Notes: generated by a model not told the origin, from the sequence alone. 64,000 nt of DNA from Lophius americanus (GCA_037951165.1 JBBDHG010000134.1:1851501-1915500); one strand, 5' to 3'. Shown: positions 1 to 12,570, counted from the stretch's first letter. A program made the numbers and translations.

Positions 1-44
1 TGGTGCGTGATGCATGACAGTGCCCCCCCCCCAACATACACACA

Positions 45-77
45 ACACACACACACACACACACACGCACACACACT
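45..77. repeat. (CA)n microsatellite
   Basis: Alternating CA run with one CGCA interruption, preceded by a C homopolymer. The short open frame across it (His-Thr repeats) is an artefact of the repeat. Confidence 0.9.
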
Positions 78-373
78 GCTTTATTCCAAACGAGGGTACA
101 AAGCACCTCAAAACCTCGTGGAAGAGAAAGGAGGGCACAAAGAAAAATGCCACATTTTTGTAGTGGCAGAAAAGTGGTTTGCTGTGGCCACCCGTATTCA
201 ATGTCCTGCATGTTACATGTAGAAAAAACCCACCATTAAACCTGCAGGTGGATTGCATCTGGTGACCTTGCAAACATCAGATTTGCCTCTTCTCTCCTTT
301 GAGCTTTTTATTTTATTTCACGCAGATGCAGTTTGGGGGAAACACTGGTCATAACTCGACTGATTAAACAAAC

Positions 374-768
374 TCATGAAAGTACAATCTCAAGGTGAAT
401 TAATACTTTCAGAGATTGATTATGTTTCAGCTGCAAAATGCGAACGGCAAAAAAAAACAGAAGCAAAGTCAAGCCAATCTTAGTCGTTATAAAGGCCTCA
501 AATGAATCCTCACACTCTACTGTCATAGCTTTTTCAAGCTTGTTCGGCTTTTCATATATCAGGGATACTGGGATACCATCGCTTGGAAAATGGATGTGAC
601 CTCGGCCAGGGAAACAGGTCAACTGATGTGATATGAAGTCTATTCCCATGATAAATCTGCTGAAATAATCCGCTTTCATATGCTCAGAGAATGCTTTGAT
701 GTCATCTGCTCCGGCTTTAATGTCATCAACGTAGCCAAGAGGAAAAAATTACATCCATAATCAGAAGA
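374..768 (-). pseudogene. Possible decayed reverse-transcriptase fragment (YVDD-containing open frame)
   Basis: On the minus strand an open frame runs from about 768 to 374. It includes the tetrapeptide YVDD (codons at 733-722) followed by IKAGADDIKAFSEH and later IMGIDFISHQL. YVDD is the catalytic-core signature of many reverse transcriptases, and the window is rich in retroelements, so a retroelement origin is the simplest idea. No flanking RT motifs (PQG, LG, K) or gene structure were seen, and the rest of the peptide was not recognised. A chance open frame is equally possible. Confidence 0.2.
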
Positions 769-854
769 CCCAATAGTCCTCTACACCATGATTACGATAA
801 TCTGCAATGTAACCACCAGGATGGGCTTTGTGAAGTGTGATTTATGTGCCCATC

Positions 855-890
855 GCCGAAAAACGCGATATTTCATATCGCGTTTTCGGC
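855..890. repeat. GC-rich fold-back hairpin
   Basis: Left arm 855-871 and right arm 875-890 are reverse complements apart from one extra A in the left arm (core GCCGAAAA/ACGCGATAT), around a 3-nt loop TTC. It is unusually CpG-rich for this AT-rich region. It may be the fold of a small transposon end or a template-switch product. No coding role is visible. Confidence 0.7.
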
Positions 891-1200
891 TACATCTTCA
901 TCAGCCTTTTGACAGGAGAATTCTTGTTCTGGTCAGACACTCCTTATTGCGATGGGTGAAAGGTGTCAAGAATATGAGAATATCTGCAGTCAGCTCATTT
1001 GGATAAGCTTTGAAAATTATCAGACAAACATAGATGGCGCCACAGACTGATGGAACAACAGGACAACAGGAGTCACTTAGAAGCTGTTTAAGGAGCTCTG
1101 CTGATCTATTTGTCACCATTTTGATATGTTTGGAATAATTGTACAGTTTTTTACACTTTTAATTTCCTGCTCAACTGTATTTTTAAGCTCATATAAACCT

Positions 1201-1290
1201 GTTTATAATATGACCCGGTGGTAAGAGAAGGGGGGCTATGATGGAGCCCTGGCAGACACCATGGGTCAAAGGGCACTGAGGAAGAGCCAT
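1201..1290 (-). mobile_element. L2-like LINE reverse-transcriptase fragment
   Basis: Read on the minus strand this decodes to HGVCQGSIIAPLLL followed by PPGHII. It matches the L2-type RT block GVPQGSILGPLLFSIYMLPLGHII that recurs at 8421-8545, 32030-32090, 32222-32300 and 63300-63460. It is a short, isolated, non-functional piece. Confidence 0.55.
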
Positions 1291-1674
1291 TGAAAAAGTC
1301 AAATCCGATTAAGACATTTTGGGGGGGAATTTATAGCATTATACATAATTATGTGATTTGTTTCAACCAAAAATAGTCCGACAAAGAGCCAATAGTTGTA
1401 CGCCACCGTATCAGCTTTCTCTTTAAGTTCACTGTGTAGTCCCCTGAGGTTAACACATACAGCTGTGGCAGGCTTGTTCTTCACTTTCACATCCTTGTCC
1501 TACAACCTCTTGGCAGATTGCAATCAGTAGAATCTCAATGCTGCTGAGCTTACGCATCAAGGTATCAATTCCTCATCCAGGTTTTCAAGCTTTTCGTTGA
1601 CTTTGAATGGAATCATGCAAGCTGAAAAATGTACATTGTGTGTGGTGTGAACACACCTTAAGAGGGCGCAGCCA

Positions 1675-1704
1675 TCATGTTACCTACTTGAATAGGTAAC
1701 ATGA
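1675..1704. repeat. 11-bp perfect hairpin
   Basis: Arms TCATGTTACCT (1675-1685) and AGGTAACATGA (1694-1704) are exact reverse complements around an 8-nt loop. No function is apparent. Confidence 0.7.
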
Positions 1705-2439
1705 ATCGACCCGAGAAGATCTATCTTTTATACGTTGTGTTTTACTCTAATAGCTCAAATTTGTCTCACTAGGTGGAGCTTTTAAGAAAAACACTGTTTT
1801 TTGGACATAACTTCTTAACAGTTGTTCCAATTTAGTCCAAATGTATTGCATACCAATGGACTACCCCCCACTGTTTTCCACCTATGTGATCAAATAAAAT
1901 ATACTTTAATAAATATATTTATGAAAATATCAAACGTTTAAAAAAAAATATGGTTGTGCTTATCTGGAGGATCCACATGACCTCTCAATAATGACGCATG
2001 TCCTCAGGAGGGTGAGGTGGTATCTACCTGTCATCACCCTGAGCTGACCTCTATTTTTTCTGGTTGGTGTTATTTGTATTTTTGTGTGAGGAGGTTTTTC
2101 ATGCGTGCACATAAACCCTCTGATATCACACTGCTGGTAATTTGTTCTGCAACAAGAGGGAGAAACATTACTGCACTGTCATTGCAGTGTCAAGCCTCAC
2201 ACTGCAGGACAGATTTTGCTGACACATCGTAATCCTTTGGAAAAGTCGCAAGTCAGTACTATTCCCAACAGAGCCGGGAGGAGAAAACTAGAACCTCAGA
2301 GAAAAAGTTACTGACGGAAACAGTCCCCAACTCAGCTCGCTAACATGGTGCTGCATGAGCTGCCATCAGAATATGATGAGATAGGGGAATAAAGCAATTA
2401 GAATTAGCAATGCTGCGTCTCTCCAAATGCATGAGCAAC

Positions 2440-2483
2440 CTCCCCTCTCCTCCCCTCTCCTCCCCTCTCCTCTCCTCTCCTCT
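2440..2483. repeat. CCTCTCCTCC polypyrimidine repeat
   Basis: About four tandem 10-bp units of TCCCCTCTCC, then TCTCC units. The strand is purely pyrimidine and could form a triplex. No gene was seen nearby. Confidence 0.85.
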
Positions 2484-4195
2484 GTGAGGGAGTCAAACAG
2501 AGCCACCATCCAGAAATCAATGAAGCACTACTCCTCATGAAGGGATTGTCAAATTCAAGTCCGGGCAATTTGTTTTGTGATAACTCTGCTCATGCATGGA
2601 ATCAATATGAGCTTCTGAGGCAAAAAAAAGAAAGAAAAGGGGGGTGAAAGGGGAGGGGGCGGTTGGATGGGTATTGATTGTTAACCAGAACCTTTTTGGA
2701 AACAACCGTTTGGATTTTGGATATTTAGATTACTTGAAGGCTTTTCCATGTTAAAGTGGAGGCTGATTAATTCACCACTCAAAAAGAGGACATGGTGCGA
2801 AGTCGGGTGTTATAGCAGAACCTTCTCCGACAAACACCACTCATTTTTAAAACACATAAATCACAGAACAGAATTGGAAAGTCATCCACTACATGCGATT
2901 AAAAGCAAAACCGCCTGAGCTGCCCTTATAAAAAAAACCACGACGAGGCCAAAAACCCCATCAAATACGTTCCTTGCAGGAGGTCATCGTTTGCACCTCC
3001 TGCTGAACTCCTCTTCCGCTTCGAATTTTACACTCAGTGCGTCACATCCATCTGCTAAAATGTCAGGTCATAAATACCTTTCCAAGTAAGAGAATGAATA
3101 TATGACATGGCAGTATAAGGTTATTTTTGAGCCATCAATATCCTTTGGTTTATGTAAGATATAAGTCAATTAATGGAAAGGGCAGAGATTTTTTTATTAT
3201 TTTTTTTTTACCACCATCACCTCCTCCCTTGTCAATTCATCCTGCAGATCCTGTAGTGAGAAATAGCCGGCAGACCTTCCTCTTGTGGAAAATCATTACG
3301 CAATCTCAGAGAGAATAGAATATTCTGTGCCCGGGCTTGCCTCCTGTTATTGCACCATTAATAACTTTCGAGACAACACCGAGCTTGGTTGGAGAGGAGC
3401 CACCTAATGCAGTCAGTAAATTAAAACCATTGCTGTTCATTTTCCTAAGAAAGACCGATTCCTGTTGTCAGATGTTGGGCTTTTTATATTCCTCTCGTCC
3501 TCCAACCCTGTTTGTGTTGTTGAAAGAATTGCTGCGTTTCTCATTTCCCACAGAGCAAGTAAACCCTGACAATTGCAATACGCATCAAGCAAATGCATTT
3601 CACACTCATGACTTTAACTTGACTGCAGGATGAAAACCTTTAAAAGAGCAATTCATCCAGAAATGAGAATTTGGGCATTATTTTCTCACGCCCGCGCTGA
3701 TAGGAAGTCAGGCAAAGTTTCTCAGGTCACAAAACATCGCTGACGATGCTGACGCAAAATGGAGATTGCGAGATTTTCGGAATGGACCGAACGCTGGATT
3801 TGGTGTTAGGTTTTCTGCATCATTGACCTTCCTCGGTTAGGGTGTGCATAGACGCACCAGAAGCAGCAGTGAACATTATAACTTAGTAACATCTCAGCGC
3901 TTCTGGAGACACTGATTGAGCTGTATGGAGTCATGACCTCTAGCTGCTGGCGTCAGTGGTTTGTCTGTGTGTGTTTGCAAGCGGGATAACTTCATAAAAT
4001 TTGAGTGGATTCCAATTAAATCTTGTCGAAAGGTGGTGCCCCAGGGAGATGTGCAGGTCATTACACTTTGAGACTCTTCAGAAAGATGGTATGGATCCAG
4101 GATTTATGAATTCTGCTTTTACGACACCTTGACCCGCCATGACCCACCATATTCTGCATCTGATTGTCTTGATAGCGCAATGAAGTTTCTCACGA

Positions 4196-4290
4196 ATCAA
4201 TCAATCAAAACTTTATTATGTGCCGCCCGTAAAAGCATTTTCATGCCGTTCAAGATGCATTACATGAAAGTGATGAAAAAATAACTTAAA
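4196..4290 (-). mobile_element. LINE 3'-tail fragment (CAATCAATCA...CTTTATT type)
   Basis: Begins AATCAATCAATCAAAACTTT, the reverse complement of the short-repeat tail that ends teleost L2/CR1-type LINEs and their SINEs. The rest is diverged. No coding remnant was found next to it. Confidence 0.4.
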
Positions 4291-4589
4291 AAGGATCCAG
4301 AGCACACCAACAACAACAACAATAAAAGGTAGAAAAACATAAGCAAGAAGAAATAATAATAAAAATAATTAGATAACACATACTAAGCAAGTATTACAAT
4401 AATAAAGGTAAAAACTGACCACATTTGAATTAAATTGAATCCATTATTAAGAGTGTTATTACAAGAAAAAACCTCCGTGAGGGCTCTATCTCCCGGATAG
4501 TTAAGAATTTCTTCCTATGCTGTCGTGATACGTCATCATGATGTGACATCACCAACATCGAGTCAAGTCTAGGGTTTGCCCAACCTTAC

Positions 4590-5155
4590 ATCTGGGTCAA
4601 TGTTCATGCAGATTCGTCCATTAAATTATGGATTTATTTCCAAAAAAATCGAAAAAATGTTGTGGTGGTAAGAAAAAGATTTTATGATGTCATGCCATGA
4701 GCTTATGGCAAAACATCACCAAAATATCTAAAAAAAAATGCCTAAAACTAGCTCTGGGTATAGTGTCAGGCAAATCCATCCATTAATTTTAGAGTTATTG
4801 CCAAAAACTATAAAATGACCCTGTCTTGCAATGGATACAACCTGATATCCTGATGTAACATCATAAAAACTGAATCACCGCTGGGATGTGACAGAAGCCA
4901 ACTCCAAGTCAAATTTCATACCAATTTGTTGATGAATTTAGGAGAAATTAACAAAAAAAATTCCCGCAATTGTTAAGAAAATGTTTTATGATGTCATACT
5001 GTGAGTTTATGTCATAACATCAGCAATTCATCTGCAGGAAATGCCAAAACATCCCTTTAGGTAAAATTTCACACAGATTCTTTCTTATTTTTTCTATGAT
5101 GTTGCTAACAAACAGACAAAACAAAGCAAAAAACCTGGTTAATAGAGGTAATAAA
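4590..5155. repeat. Unclassified interspersed repeat A, copy 1 (internal ~160-bp periodicity)
   Basis: The stretch contains repeated blocks of the form TTAAGAAAA...TTTTATGATGTCAT...GAGCTTATG and TTTTAGAGTTATTGCCAAAAA, recurring about every 160 bp at three to four positions. It ends GTTGCTAACAAACAGACAAA, a common teleost repeat end. A related copy lies at 7325-7765. There is no coding capacity. The class (non-autonomous DNA element or satellite-like) is undecided. Confidence 0.6.
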
Positions 5156-5212
5156 ATTAAATGAATGAAGGTAACGACAAAGCAAAAATAAACAGTAGTG
5201 CCTGAGAGTAAA

Positions 5213-5239
5213 ATGTTGTGATCATCATGATCACAACAT
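5213..5239. repeat. 27-bp odd palindrome
   Basis: ATGTTGTGATCAT, a central C at 5226, then ATGATCACAACAT: a perfect palindrome around one central base. It includes overlapping TGATCA sites. It could bind a dimeric factor or be chance; no evidence decides. Confidence 0.75.
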
Positions 5240-7320
5240 AATCAAATGAAAAAAACAGTACATAAATGCCAGCCTTAATAGATGCTTTTCAGTTTGCGTT
5301 GTAAAATCTCAAGACGATGTTCTTTCAGTGTCATGCTATGGGAGAAATATCATAATGCTAAGCCAATCAGAGGCAGAGTAGGATGTCTTATGGCGTCACC
5401 ATAGTAAGATTCATATATTTGGCTGTTGGAGTTATGCACTCACCTAGCACCCTCTAGTTTTATGTTTCTTTCAAAGGGTTTTCATCTCTTTGTGTTGTTC
5501 AGGACAATTCTGCAACACTGTTTCTGTGAAGTTTCAAAAATGTGTCCATATTGACTGAATTCTCTTTTTTATAAGTGAACCATTTCTTTAATTAGAGTAA
5601 TTAAAATCAGAAATTTTTTGTCTGTGAAATTATTTTACATCAGGGAAATGATCCGATGCGCATTTAAGGCGGGAACTACAATGGGAGACAAAAAACTCCA
5701 TTTGACAGTCAATCCTGTCAATCATCTTCGATAACAATTATTGTTTTTTTTTATGCTGATGAATCAAAGAACCTTTAAAAGACATTTCAACTAGGCTGTA
5801 TAGAGTGGAATGCATAATAAAGCCTGCTTGTCTGGTCCATGTCTCCCCCTCCACAAAGTTATAGGACATCAGTTCGATCATTTTAATGAAATTAAGAAAA
5901 ATGTTGAATAATTTCCTTTCCTCCAGTGTTAAGGAAGGTCCGCCAGAATTTAATGCTAACAATCAAACCAACAAACGGACACGAGTGAGCATAAAAAAGT
6001 TTTTAATGTTCATTGAATATCTTGAACCATAAAGTTTCTCTAATACCAGCTGTGCCTGTGTGAGAAATGAATAAAATATAACTTTGAGTGGTCTAGTCAA
6101 AGTCTGGACCAAAACCCCAATGATAAGATCAGGTAATGCGCAGAAATGCACTAAAACAGAAGAAGAAGATTGGATCAAAATTCCAAAAGAGTGACGTCAG
6201 AGGCTGATCTTCCAATAGCAGAAGTATTTGGTTGCAGTTGTTGCTACTAACGGTGGAAAAATAGATATCAAGGAAGAGAGGGTAAACACTTTTTCCACTC
6301 TGGTGATTTAGTTATTATTTAAACTACTTTACCTAATAAATGTTTACCCACATTGTTTTCTGTTAAATCTTTAGTGAGGATCCAACACGGGTCAGTATGA
6401 GAAACCTAAACCTAAACGTTTTCACAGCACTAAGTAATCAATATGAAAACCTTTAAGAGTAGCTCACAGATGCTGGAGGCTTTGAGGAGAACGAAGTTGC
6501 TGTGATTGGATCTCGGATTGGACTGAACCTACCTCAGAGCAGCGCTGGGGTTGCAGAAACCAGTCTATTCCTAAGTGTCTATCTTAAGCTCTAATTAGGA
6601 GGGATTGCGTCATGAAGGGCATCAGGCATGAAATCAAATTTGAACGTCAGAAATGCAGATATTTAGATAGAGGTGATCTGCTGTGGTGACCTCTGCTGCC
6701 AACAGAGGCAGCCAGAGATCTAAAAGAAATCACTACGAACAGGAAGGCTAAACTCTCCTTTAAATCCATCACTAGCTGTATGCACCTCTTGTGTGATAGA
6801 AATTAAAGGAACGCTAGAATGTAGCTACATTTTGCAGAGACCACAACTCCTAATCTGTGAAATTGGATGAATTTAAATTGCCTACGAAATGGGATTAAAT
6901 TGCATTGGCTGCAGTTAGCTGAGAGGGGACCATGTGTGAACAGAGTGGATAGGGTTGTTACAGTATTAGAGAGGCACCCATATATTTCACACAGGAAACA
7001 TAGTGGTGAGCATCCAGTGGGAGTCAATGGGCTCAGGGAGGCTGAAGTGCCAGCTCAAGAGAAGGCTTAACAAAGGCTGTGTGGGAGGGCGTCTGTACAG
7101 TGTGTGCTCATGAAGTGGAGCATTGTCTCAAGTTCCCCCCCCGCCCCTAACTACCAACCCACACGTGTAGTCACAAACCCACACCCTAGATACTCCGAAT
7201 TACCATGAAATGGTCAGACAACCATGCATGTCGGTAAACTGTCGGGGTGCATGTCGGGGTGTTTGCATCAAACCACCACTTCTACATTTCTGCAGACACA
7301 TTCCGAAAGACATGCTCGGC
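5240..7320. other. Gene-free stretch
   Basis: No recognisable exon was found. Two minus-strand open frames of 71-74 codons (5738-6178) have no recognisable motif. At about 6675-6730 the run GGTGATCTGCTGTGGTGACC resembles the LINE 3' end seen at 13303, so a tiny LINE remnant may lie here. Confidence 0.35.
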
Positions 7321-7324
7321 TTGC

Positions 7325-7765
7325 AAGGACGTCGATGTTAATTAAATTATGAGTTATTGCCGAAAAAGAAAAAAAAAAGTGCATTATCTCGCAGTAGTTA
7401 GGAAAAAGGTTTTATGATGTCACATTAAATTATTTAAATTTTTACTAAAAATGGCTAAACCTACCTCTGGATAAAGTTTCATGTGAATACTTTTATCAAT
7501 TTCTGAGTTATTGCCCGGGACCATAGAATTGCCCTATCTTGCGAGGATTAAGAAAAGTTTATTAAGACTTTACAACCTTATATCATTATGTAACATTACT
7601 AAAATTGAATCCCCTCCGGGATAGGACAAAAGCTACCTCTAAGTAAAGTTTCATACAGATTTGCTCATTCATTTTTCTCTGAGTCGCTAACAAAAAGCTC
7701 CAAGGTGCCCTAGCTGTCAATTGTTAAGAAAGAAGTTTTATATGATGTCGTGTGCCAAAATGTAA
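7325..7765. repeat. Unclassified interspersed repeat A, copy 2
   Basis: Collinear with 4590-5155. Shared landmarks in order are TTTTATGATGTCA, CTACCTCTGGATAAAGTTTCA, GAGTTATTGCC, TATCATTATGTAACAT, AATTGAATC and AATTGTTAAGAAA with a TTTTATATGATGTC block. The two copies are about 2.7 kb apart in the same orientation and moderately diverged, so they are old insertions or an old local duplication. Confidence 0.6.
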
Positions 7766-8420
7766 TCGTCTCCAGGCTACGCCGTAGGAGAGGATATACC
7801 CGTCAATGTCATGTCAAAAGACATGAGAAAATAGTAAACCTCCAACAGATGTCAGATTTAGTATAAAACCACAATACTTGCGTTGACTGTATCCAGCTGA
7901 CACAGGACAGGAGACTAGATCCTCCGGTCGGGTGGATATTCAGCCCACGTTGGGTTTTTGACGTCAACATGAATTTCATATCAAGCTAGAATCTAGCGTC
8001 TGAGAGTCGACTAGCAGATGTTAGACATCACTTGGAATTGAAAATCGTGTCAACGTTAATAACATCAAACATATGATACGTTCTGACAAAGTATTAGATA
8101 AAGCCAACTGGGGAAGCAAACGTAAAAACAGAGAAAGGATGACAGAGGCATCTGCATCCTCTGCAGAGGGTGACACAACGTCTGTGGAGCAGCAGGCAAA
8201 CACTGAGGTATGCAAAAAGATTTCAACTATAAAAGGCTGTAAATGACCTCCTTTCTAACCAGACTGGCATCTCAGGACTCCTAGAGACACGAATGATGCT
8301 ACTCGACATGTGTGGAGACAGAGCTTCATTGTATCTGGTATAATAACAACTTCCTACCCAGCTGTTTAGTTGAGTGCAAATTTGAAACATTGAAAAATGT
8401 GTGCAACTTGACGGAACCTG

Positions 8421-8545
8421 TTTATTAATGACCCAGTGGCAGTGTGTATATGCTAAAGTGTAAGGGGCCAAGGATGGAGCCCTGAGGGACACCAAATGTT
8501 AAAAGGGGCACAGAGGAGGAGGAGGAATAAACCATGGCTAATGAG
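8421..8545 (-). mobile_element. L2-like LINE reverse-transcriptase fragment
   Basis: The minus strand reads TFGVPQGSILGPLHFSIY then TLPLGH, the conserved RT block of L2-like LINEs, and is the best-preserved of the copies in this window. The frame ends soon after, and no endonuclease or YADD block was found in the vicinity. Confidence 0.7.
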
Positions 8546-8549
8546 AGCA

Positions 8550-10035
8550 TCCTGTTGATAATAAACTTTTATTTTTTTTCTCTTATTGCAGTAGGTGAGG
8601 ATTTCCTACAGAATTATGTAACTTGATACGACCAAAAAAGTCCAATAAGCGTCAATTAGTTTTCTAAAAACATGGTTTAAGAAAAGGTGGAGCTAAACTA
8701 ATTAAAAAAAACAATTACAATTTTTTTAATCACTGTGTAAAAACCTACTTGAACAAACATGTTGCTGTGAAGCTATAGTGAACTTTTGCGTATTAATAAG
8801 TAGATAATGACTACATTTTCAATTTTGGATGAAATACTTCTCTAATAATATCCAGATCACTAAGATAAACACAGTTTGTTCCGCTTTAAGATATCTGCCT
8901 CTGAGATTCTTCCACATAATCCGGCTCCATGTGTGCCGCTTAAGTCTTTGTAGTTAGTCAATAGTGATAATTGACTCAACCTTGTGTCTTTTTTTGCAAA
9001 GTTGTTCCAAAGGAAAGTCATTTTGTCTGAGCATGAACCAAAGTAAAACCCAATGAAATATATGCCAATCAATAAACCATACAAATGTATTTATGTCATG
9101 CATTTACATAAGTACAAGTTAAGTAAGTCTAGCTTCCAAAATATTGTGATAAAGTTTGCAGAATAATGATAGGCACTAAAATAAGAAAAAATTACATTTA
9201 AAATAAGAAAAAGTACATTATTACTCTCTAGTACATCGATCTTTTTAAAGAGAACCTGATCGTTTATGGCCAACATTGTTCTTGCACCAGCGTCTTTAGG
9301 TAAATGCTGGTTGTAAGTAGAATATTAACAGACAAATAAAATACATTTACGTAGACCTGAGTGGCGTCTGCAGGTATTTTCAGGGTGCATCCTGCCACAA
9401 TAACCTTCATTCAGGGTCTGTTACCTTATAGCAACTCTTGAAAAGTGTTTGCAGGGAACTGAGGAGTTTACGGATGAATCATCAACTCCCTCTGAAGGAA
9501 TTTTTCTTTATTTTTTAATATTAGCTCCTAAATTTTCCTTATTATGACCTGAATACAACAAAAAATACTGTTTTTTTATTTCAAGATTTACATCATTATT
9601 TCAGTCTCAATCAGAGGATGAGGCTCATATTTGTCTGAGAGGGAAGAAACAAGGTAAAAGACAAATAGGGACAAATATTTGTCCCTAACCTTGTTAGTTT
9701 GAATTCCTATTTGTTAAATCTTAAAAATCTCCTTTGAAAACACATATTTACTCATAAGGACAAATGTTTTAGTTGTTTGAAAATTACTTCCCACAGTCTT
9801 AGGTTAACAAAAGGAGTGTAATATGTAAATAAAATGCTTGATAAACATGGATAGTTTATATTCTACGAAAAAAAACCAACTAAAAATCTATGTAGTTTTT
9901 TTTTTACTCTTTTATAATGTACTCATTCACCTAGGCCTGAACTACTTTGCAGTATTTTCTTGTACAGATGTATGTTGTAAGGTGTGAAGAGCAGCTTAAC
10001 TGATTTTTTTTGTCGTTGTTTATGTATCATCACAT
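8550..10035. other. Gene-free AT-rich stretch
   Basis: AT-rich sequence with poly-T and poly-A runs and only short open frames (60-75 codons) without recognisable domains. Nothing was identified. Confidence 0.4.
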
Positions 10036-10039
10036 ACAC

Positions 10040-10225
10040 CAGATATCCTCAAATCGATTCATATGCACCATATTTGAACTAAATTGGACCAATGGTTGAA
10101 AAATTATGGTGGAGATCATTGGGTTAGTTTTTGAGTTATCGCGTTAACATGAAAGAGCGACGGCAAAAGCGACAGCGACGATGATGACTCCATAATAGCC
10201 CCGACTTTTTCGGGGATATTATGAA
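10040..10225. repeat. Unclassified interspersed repeat B, copy 1, with terminal hairpin
   Basis: Shares TTCATATGCACCA, TTGGACTAAAT-like text and TTTGAGTTATCGCGTTAACA with copies at 22790-23035 and 31075-31460. It ends in a strong hairpin: arms CATAATAGCCCCGA (10191-10204) and TCGGGGATATTATG (10210-10223), one mismatch, loop CTTTT. The hairpin followed by AT-rich DNA suggests the end of a fold-back element. Confidence 0.5.
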
Positions 10226-10604
10226 ACAGAGACAACCTGAGCAGAAACGCGAGAGAAGTTTCGATAGTTTCATTTTAATAAGACGGAGATATCGGTCTCT
10301 GACATCTCTATTGTGGAATTTCGACCCACTCATCGGAGTAGAGGTGGATTGGGGTAACTTCCAGCCGAAAGTACTTCTCTTGGCCATGATTATCAAATTT
10401 TTTTAACCAATCAGATTTGGAATTTGATGTCAAATGTCATTCCAGAATACTACCTCTGTCGAGCGGTTATTTTCTGCACATTTGATTAAAACATATCGGA
10501 GAACTACGACTGGGCTGCCGAGACTACCAGCACCGACCTCCATGCCAGTGGAAAAGGATCTTCTAATGGAACTGAGAGGCAGGTTTATCATTCATCATCC
10601 CTAA

Positions 10605-10665
10605 CTCCTATCTATGTGTCGGCCCCTATGATGAACTGGCGACCCGTTCCAGGGTTTCCCTTATG
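10605..10665 (+). mobile_element. SINE-like repeat fragment
   Basis: TGTGTCGGCCCCTATGATGA followed by ACTGGCGACCCGTTCCAGG matches the middle of the teleost family best seen at 25856-26175 (GTCGGCCCTGTAATGAACCG...CCAGAGCGTACCCTGCC). Confidence 0.6.
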
Positions 10666-10669
10666 TTAC

Positions 10670-12180
10670 TCAGCTACTTCTTAAAAAAGACAGGAGGATG
10701 GACTTTTTCTTCAAATGATGAACTGTTTTGGTGAGTTTAATGGAATTTGATGTATCTTGAATAGCTGTTGATTATTGCTCGCCTCAGCCGGTTGCTGCTG
10801 TTGTGATGGGAATGAGGTCCAGACAGAACGGACAGTTATTATACATATCTCATATTGTTATTAGAAGAGATAAAAGTGATATCCATTAGTGATACAGAAT
10901 ATGTTGTTCTGTGTCAAATACGTCCTTGATGGTTTTCAATGTGTGTCTTTGCAACGAGTGATTATCCCTCACAGGTGTTGAGCCTCGCTTTAATCACTTT
11001 ATTCTACTAAAAAAAATATTTTCTCTTTGAACACTCACTGGGTAGTCTGACAGCAGCCTGGAGTCATGGCTTCACAGGGAAGTTACTTGAAGGCAGCTTA
11101 ATTGCGGTGAGTGTTGCACCGAAGGCCGTCTGATCGGATGTCATTCTTAAAGCTCAAAGACAGAACTTTTGTCAGACACCTGTTGGAGATGATTCATATC
11201 CTCCAAAAAGAATGAGAGGACTGAGTAAAGACCTTGGTGTAAGTATTGTGCTCTCAACTGTGGTTCATACATTCCTTGAAAGAGCCATTTCAGAAATAGA
11301 AAACAGATTTTCCGGGAAGAATATAGACCTAATAACGCCCATATTCGGTCTTGTAGCCAAATCTAGTGTATTTCTACGTTCCACCCTGCATATGCTGGCT
11401 GGCGTTACGGCAGACAATGTGAGTTTGAAAAAATGAATTTCTAAATGAAACCGACTTGTTTACTGTGTGTAAACAGCTGCAGGAGTGTAAGGAAGCCTCC
11501 TGCGCCTGAGATGCATAAATTATATGTAACAGCCCATGTAACTGGTGTTTCTCCAGCATCATATGAGAGTTTCATTCTCCACACTGTCTCGAATCCCCCC
11601 TATTCCCTATCGACCCCCGATCGCCCGACCATGTCACGCAAAAGAAAGACAGATTTTGTGATTCCCTGTTATTTAGAAATCAATAACAAAGACAATGTTT
11701 TTCACAGGGTTTAGATAAGCTGTGAGCGGAAAATCTCGGACCTTGTACAAGAAAATGGATCAATCTTGTGAATCAAGAGGGAGAAAGAATAATCATGATT
11801 GACCAGGGTAGGTTATACGTCTGAAACATCAAAAAAAATACCTTAGGGCAGCAACCTTTGTTACACCAAAACGGAGGAAGCGTTGCAGGATTCAGCGAAT
11901 TATGGCTGGAAATACAGAAAAAACGCCACTTCAGTGTAGAAGGGGGTTAAGGGGTAGACCAAGAGGGGTCATATCTCTTAACATAAACATTTATCACAAT
12001 TCCCTCTCTAATATTGATATATCTTGCCATGAAAACATTGACAAAAATGTGTCCTTTCAAAAAGCTTTTACTCAATTCTCTTGCCAAATGCTGCTTTTGA
12101 AAAGGTAACATTTGAACACATCTTTATGACGTTACTGCTTGAGCTACTGAATAGACATTGAACGCATCATGCACTATCTC
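10670..12180. other. Gene-free stretch
   Basis: No exon with recognisable homology was found. Open frames at 11212-11436, 11445-11714 and 11902-12108 (68-89 codons) lack motifs and splice context. Confidence 0.4.
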
Positions 12181-12455
12181 AAAATGAAATGTAATATATT
12201 CAATATCCAATATTAATATTATAGGTACTGTGTATTATGTATAATCTGTATGTATTTAGTCAATGTAATTATTATTGTATGTATTGTGCTTTATATATAA
12301 TGTGTATGTAATTATTCAATGTAATGTATACATATACCAACATACATACATACATATACACACAAGCATACATATATCCATATATACATCCATATATATT
12401 GATTTAAATGGAATTTGAGTATATAAATGTATATGTATGTCTGTATGGTTGTGTG

Positions 12456-12486
12456 TATATACAGTATATATTTATATACATATATT

Positions 12487-12562
<76 letters not shown>

Positions 12563-12570
12563 ATATATAA
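12456..12570. repeat. (TA)n microsatellite
   Basis: Near-pure TA tract preceded from about 12180 by degenerate ATGTATGT/ACATACAT text. It is self-complementary and prone to length variation. The Tyr-Ile open frame across it is not a gene. Confidence 0.95.

Larger units (their letters stand above)
1300..4190. other. Gene-free stretch
   Basis: No exon-like frame with recognisable homology was found on either strand. The stretch holds an 11-bp hairpin (1675-1704), a CTCCTCCC simple repeat (2440-2483) and, at about 3640-3700, a decayed copy of a common teleost repeat end (AATTCATCCAGAAATGAGAA, like the AGTTCACCCAAAAATGA motif). Positions 2240-3600 are repeat-poor mixed-composition sequence that could be conserved non-coding DNA, but this cannot be judged without an alignment. 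Confidence 0.4.

Noticed and set aside
10191..10223. Rho-independent terminator
   Set aside because: Hairpin plus T run looks like one, but the DNA is vertebrate nuclear and the hairpin belongs to a dispersed repeat.
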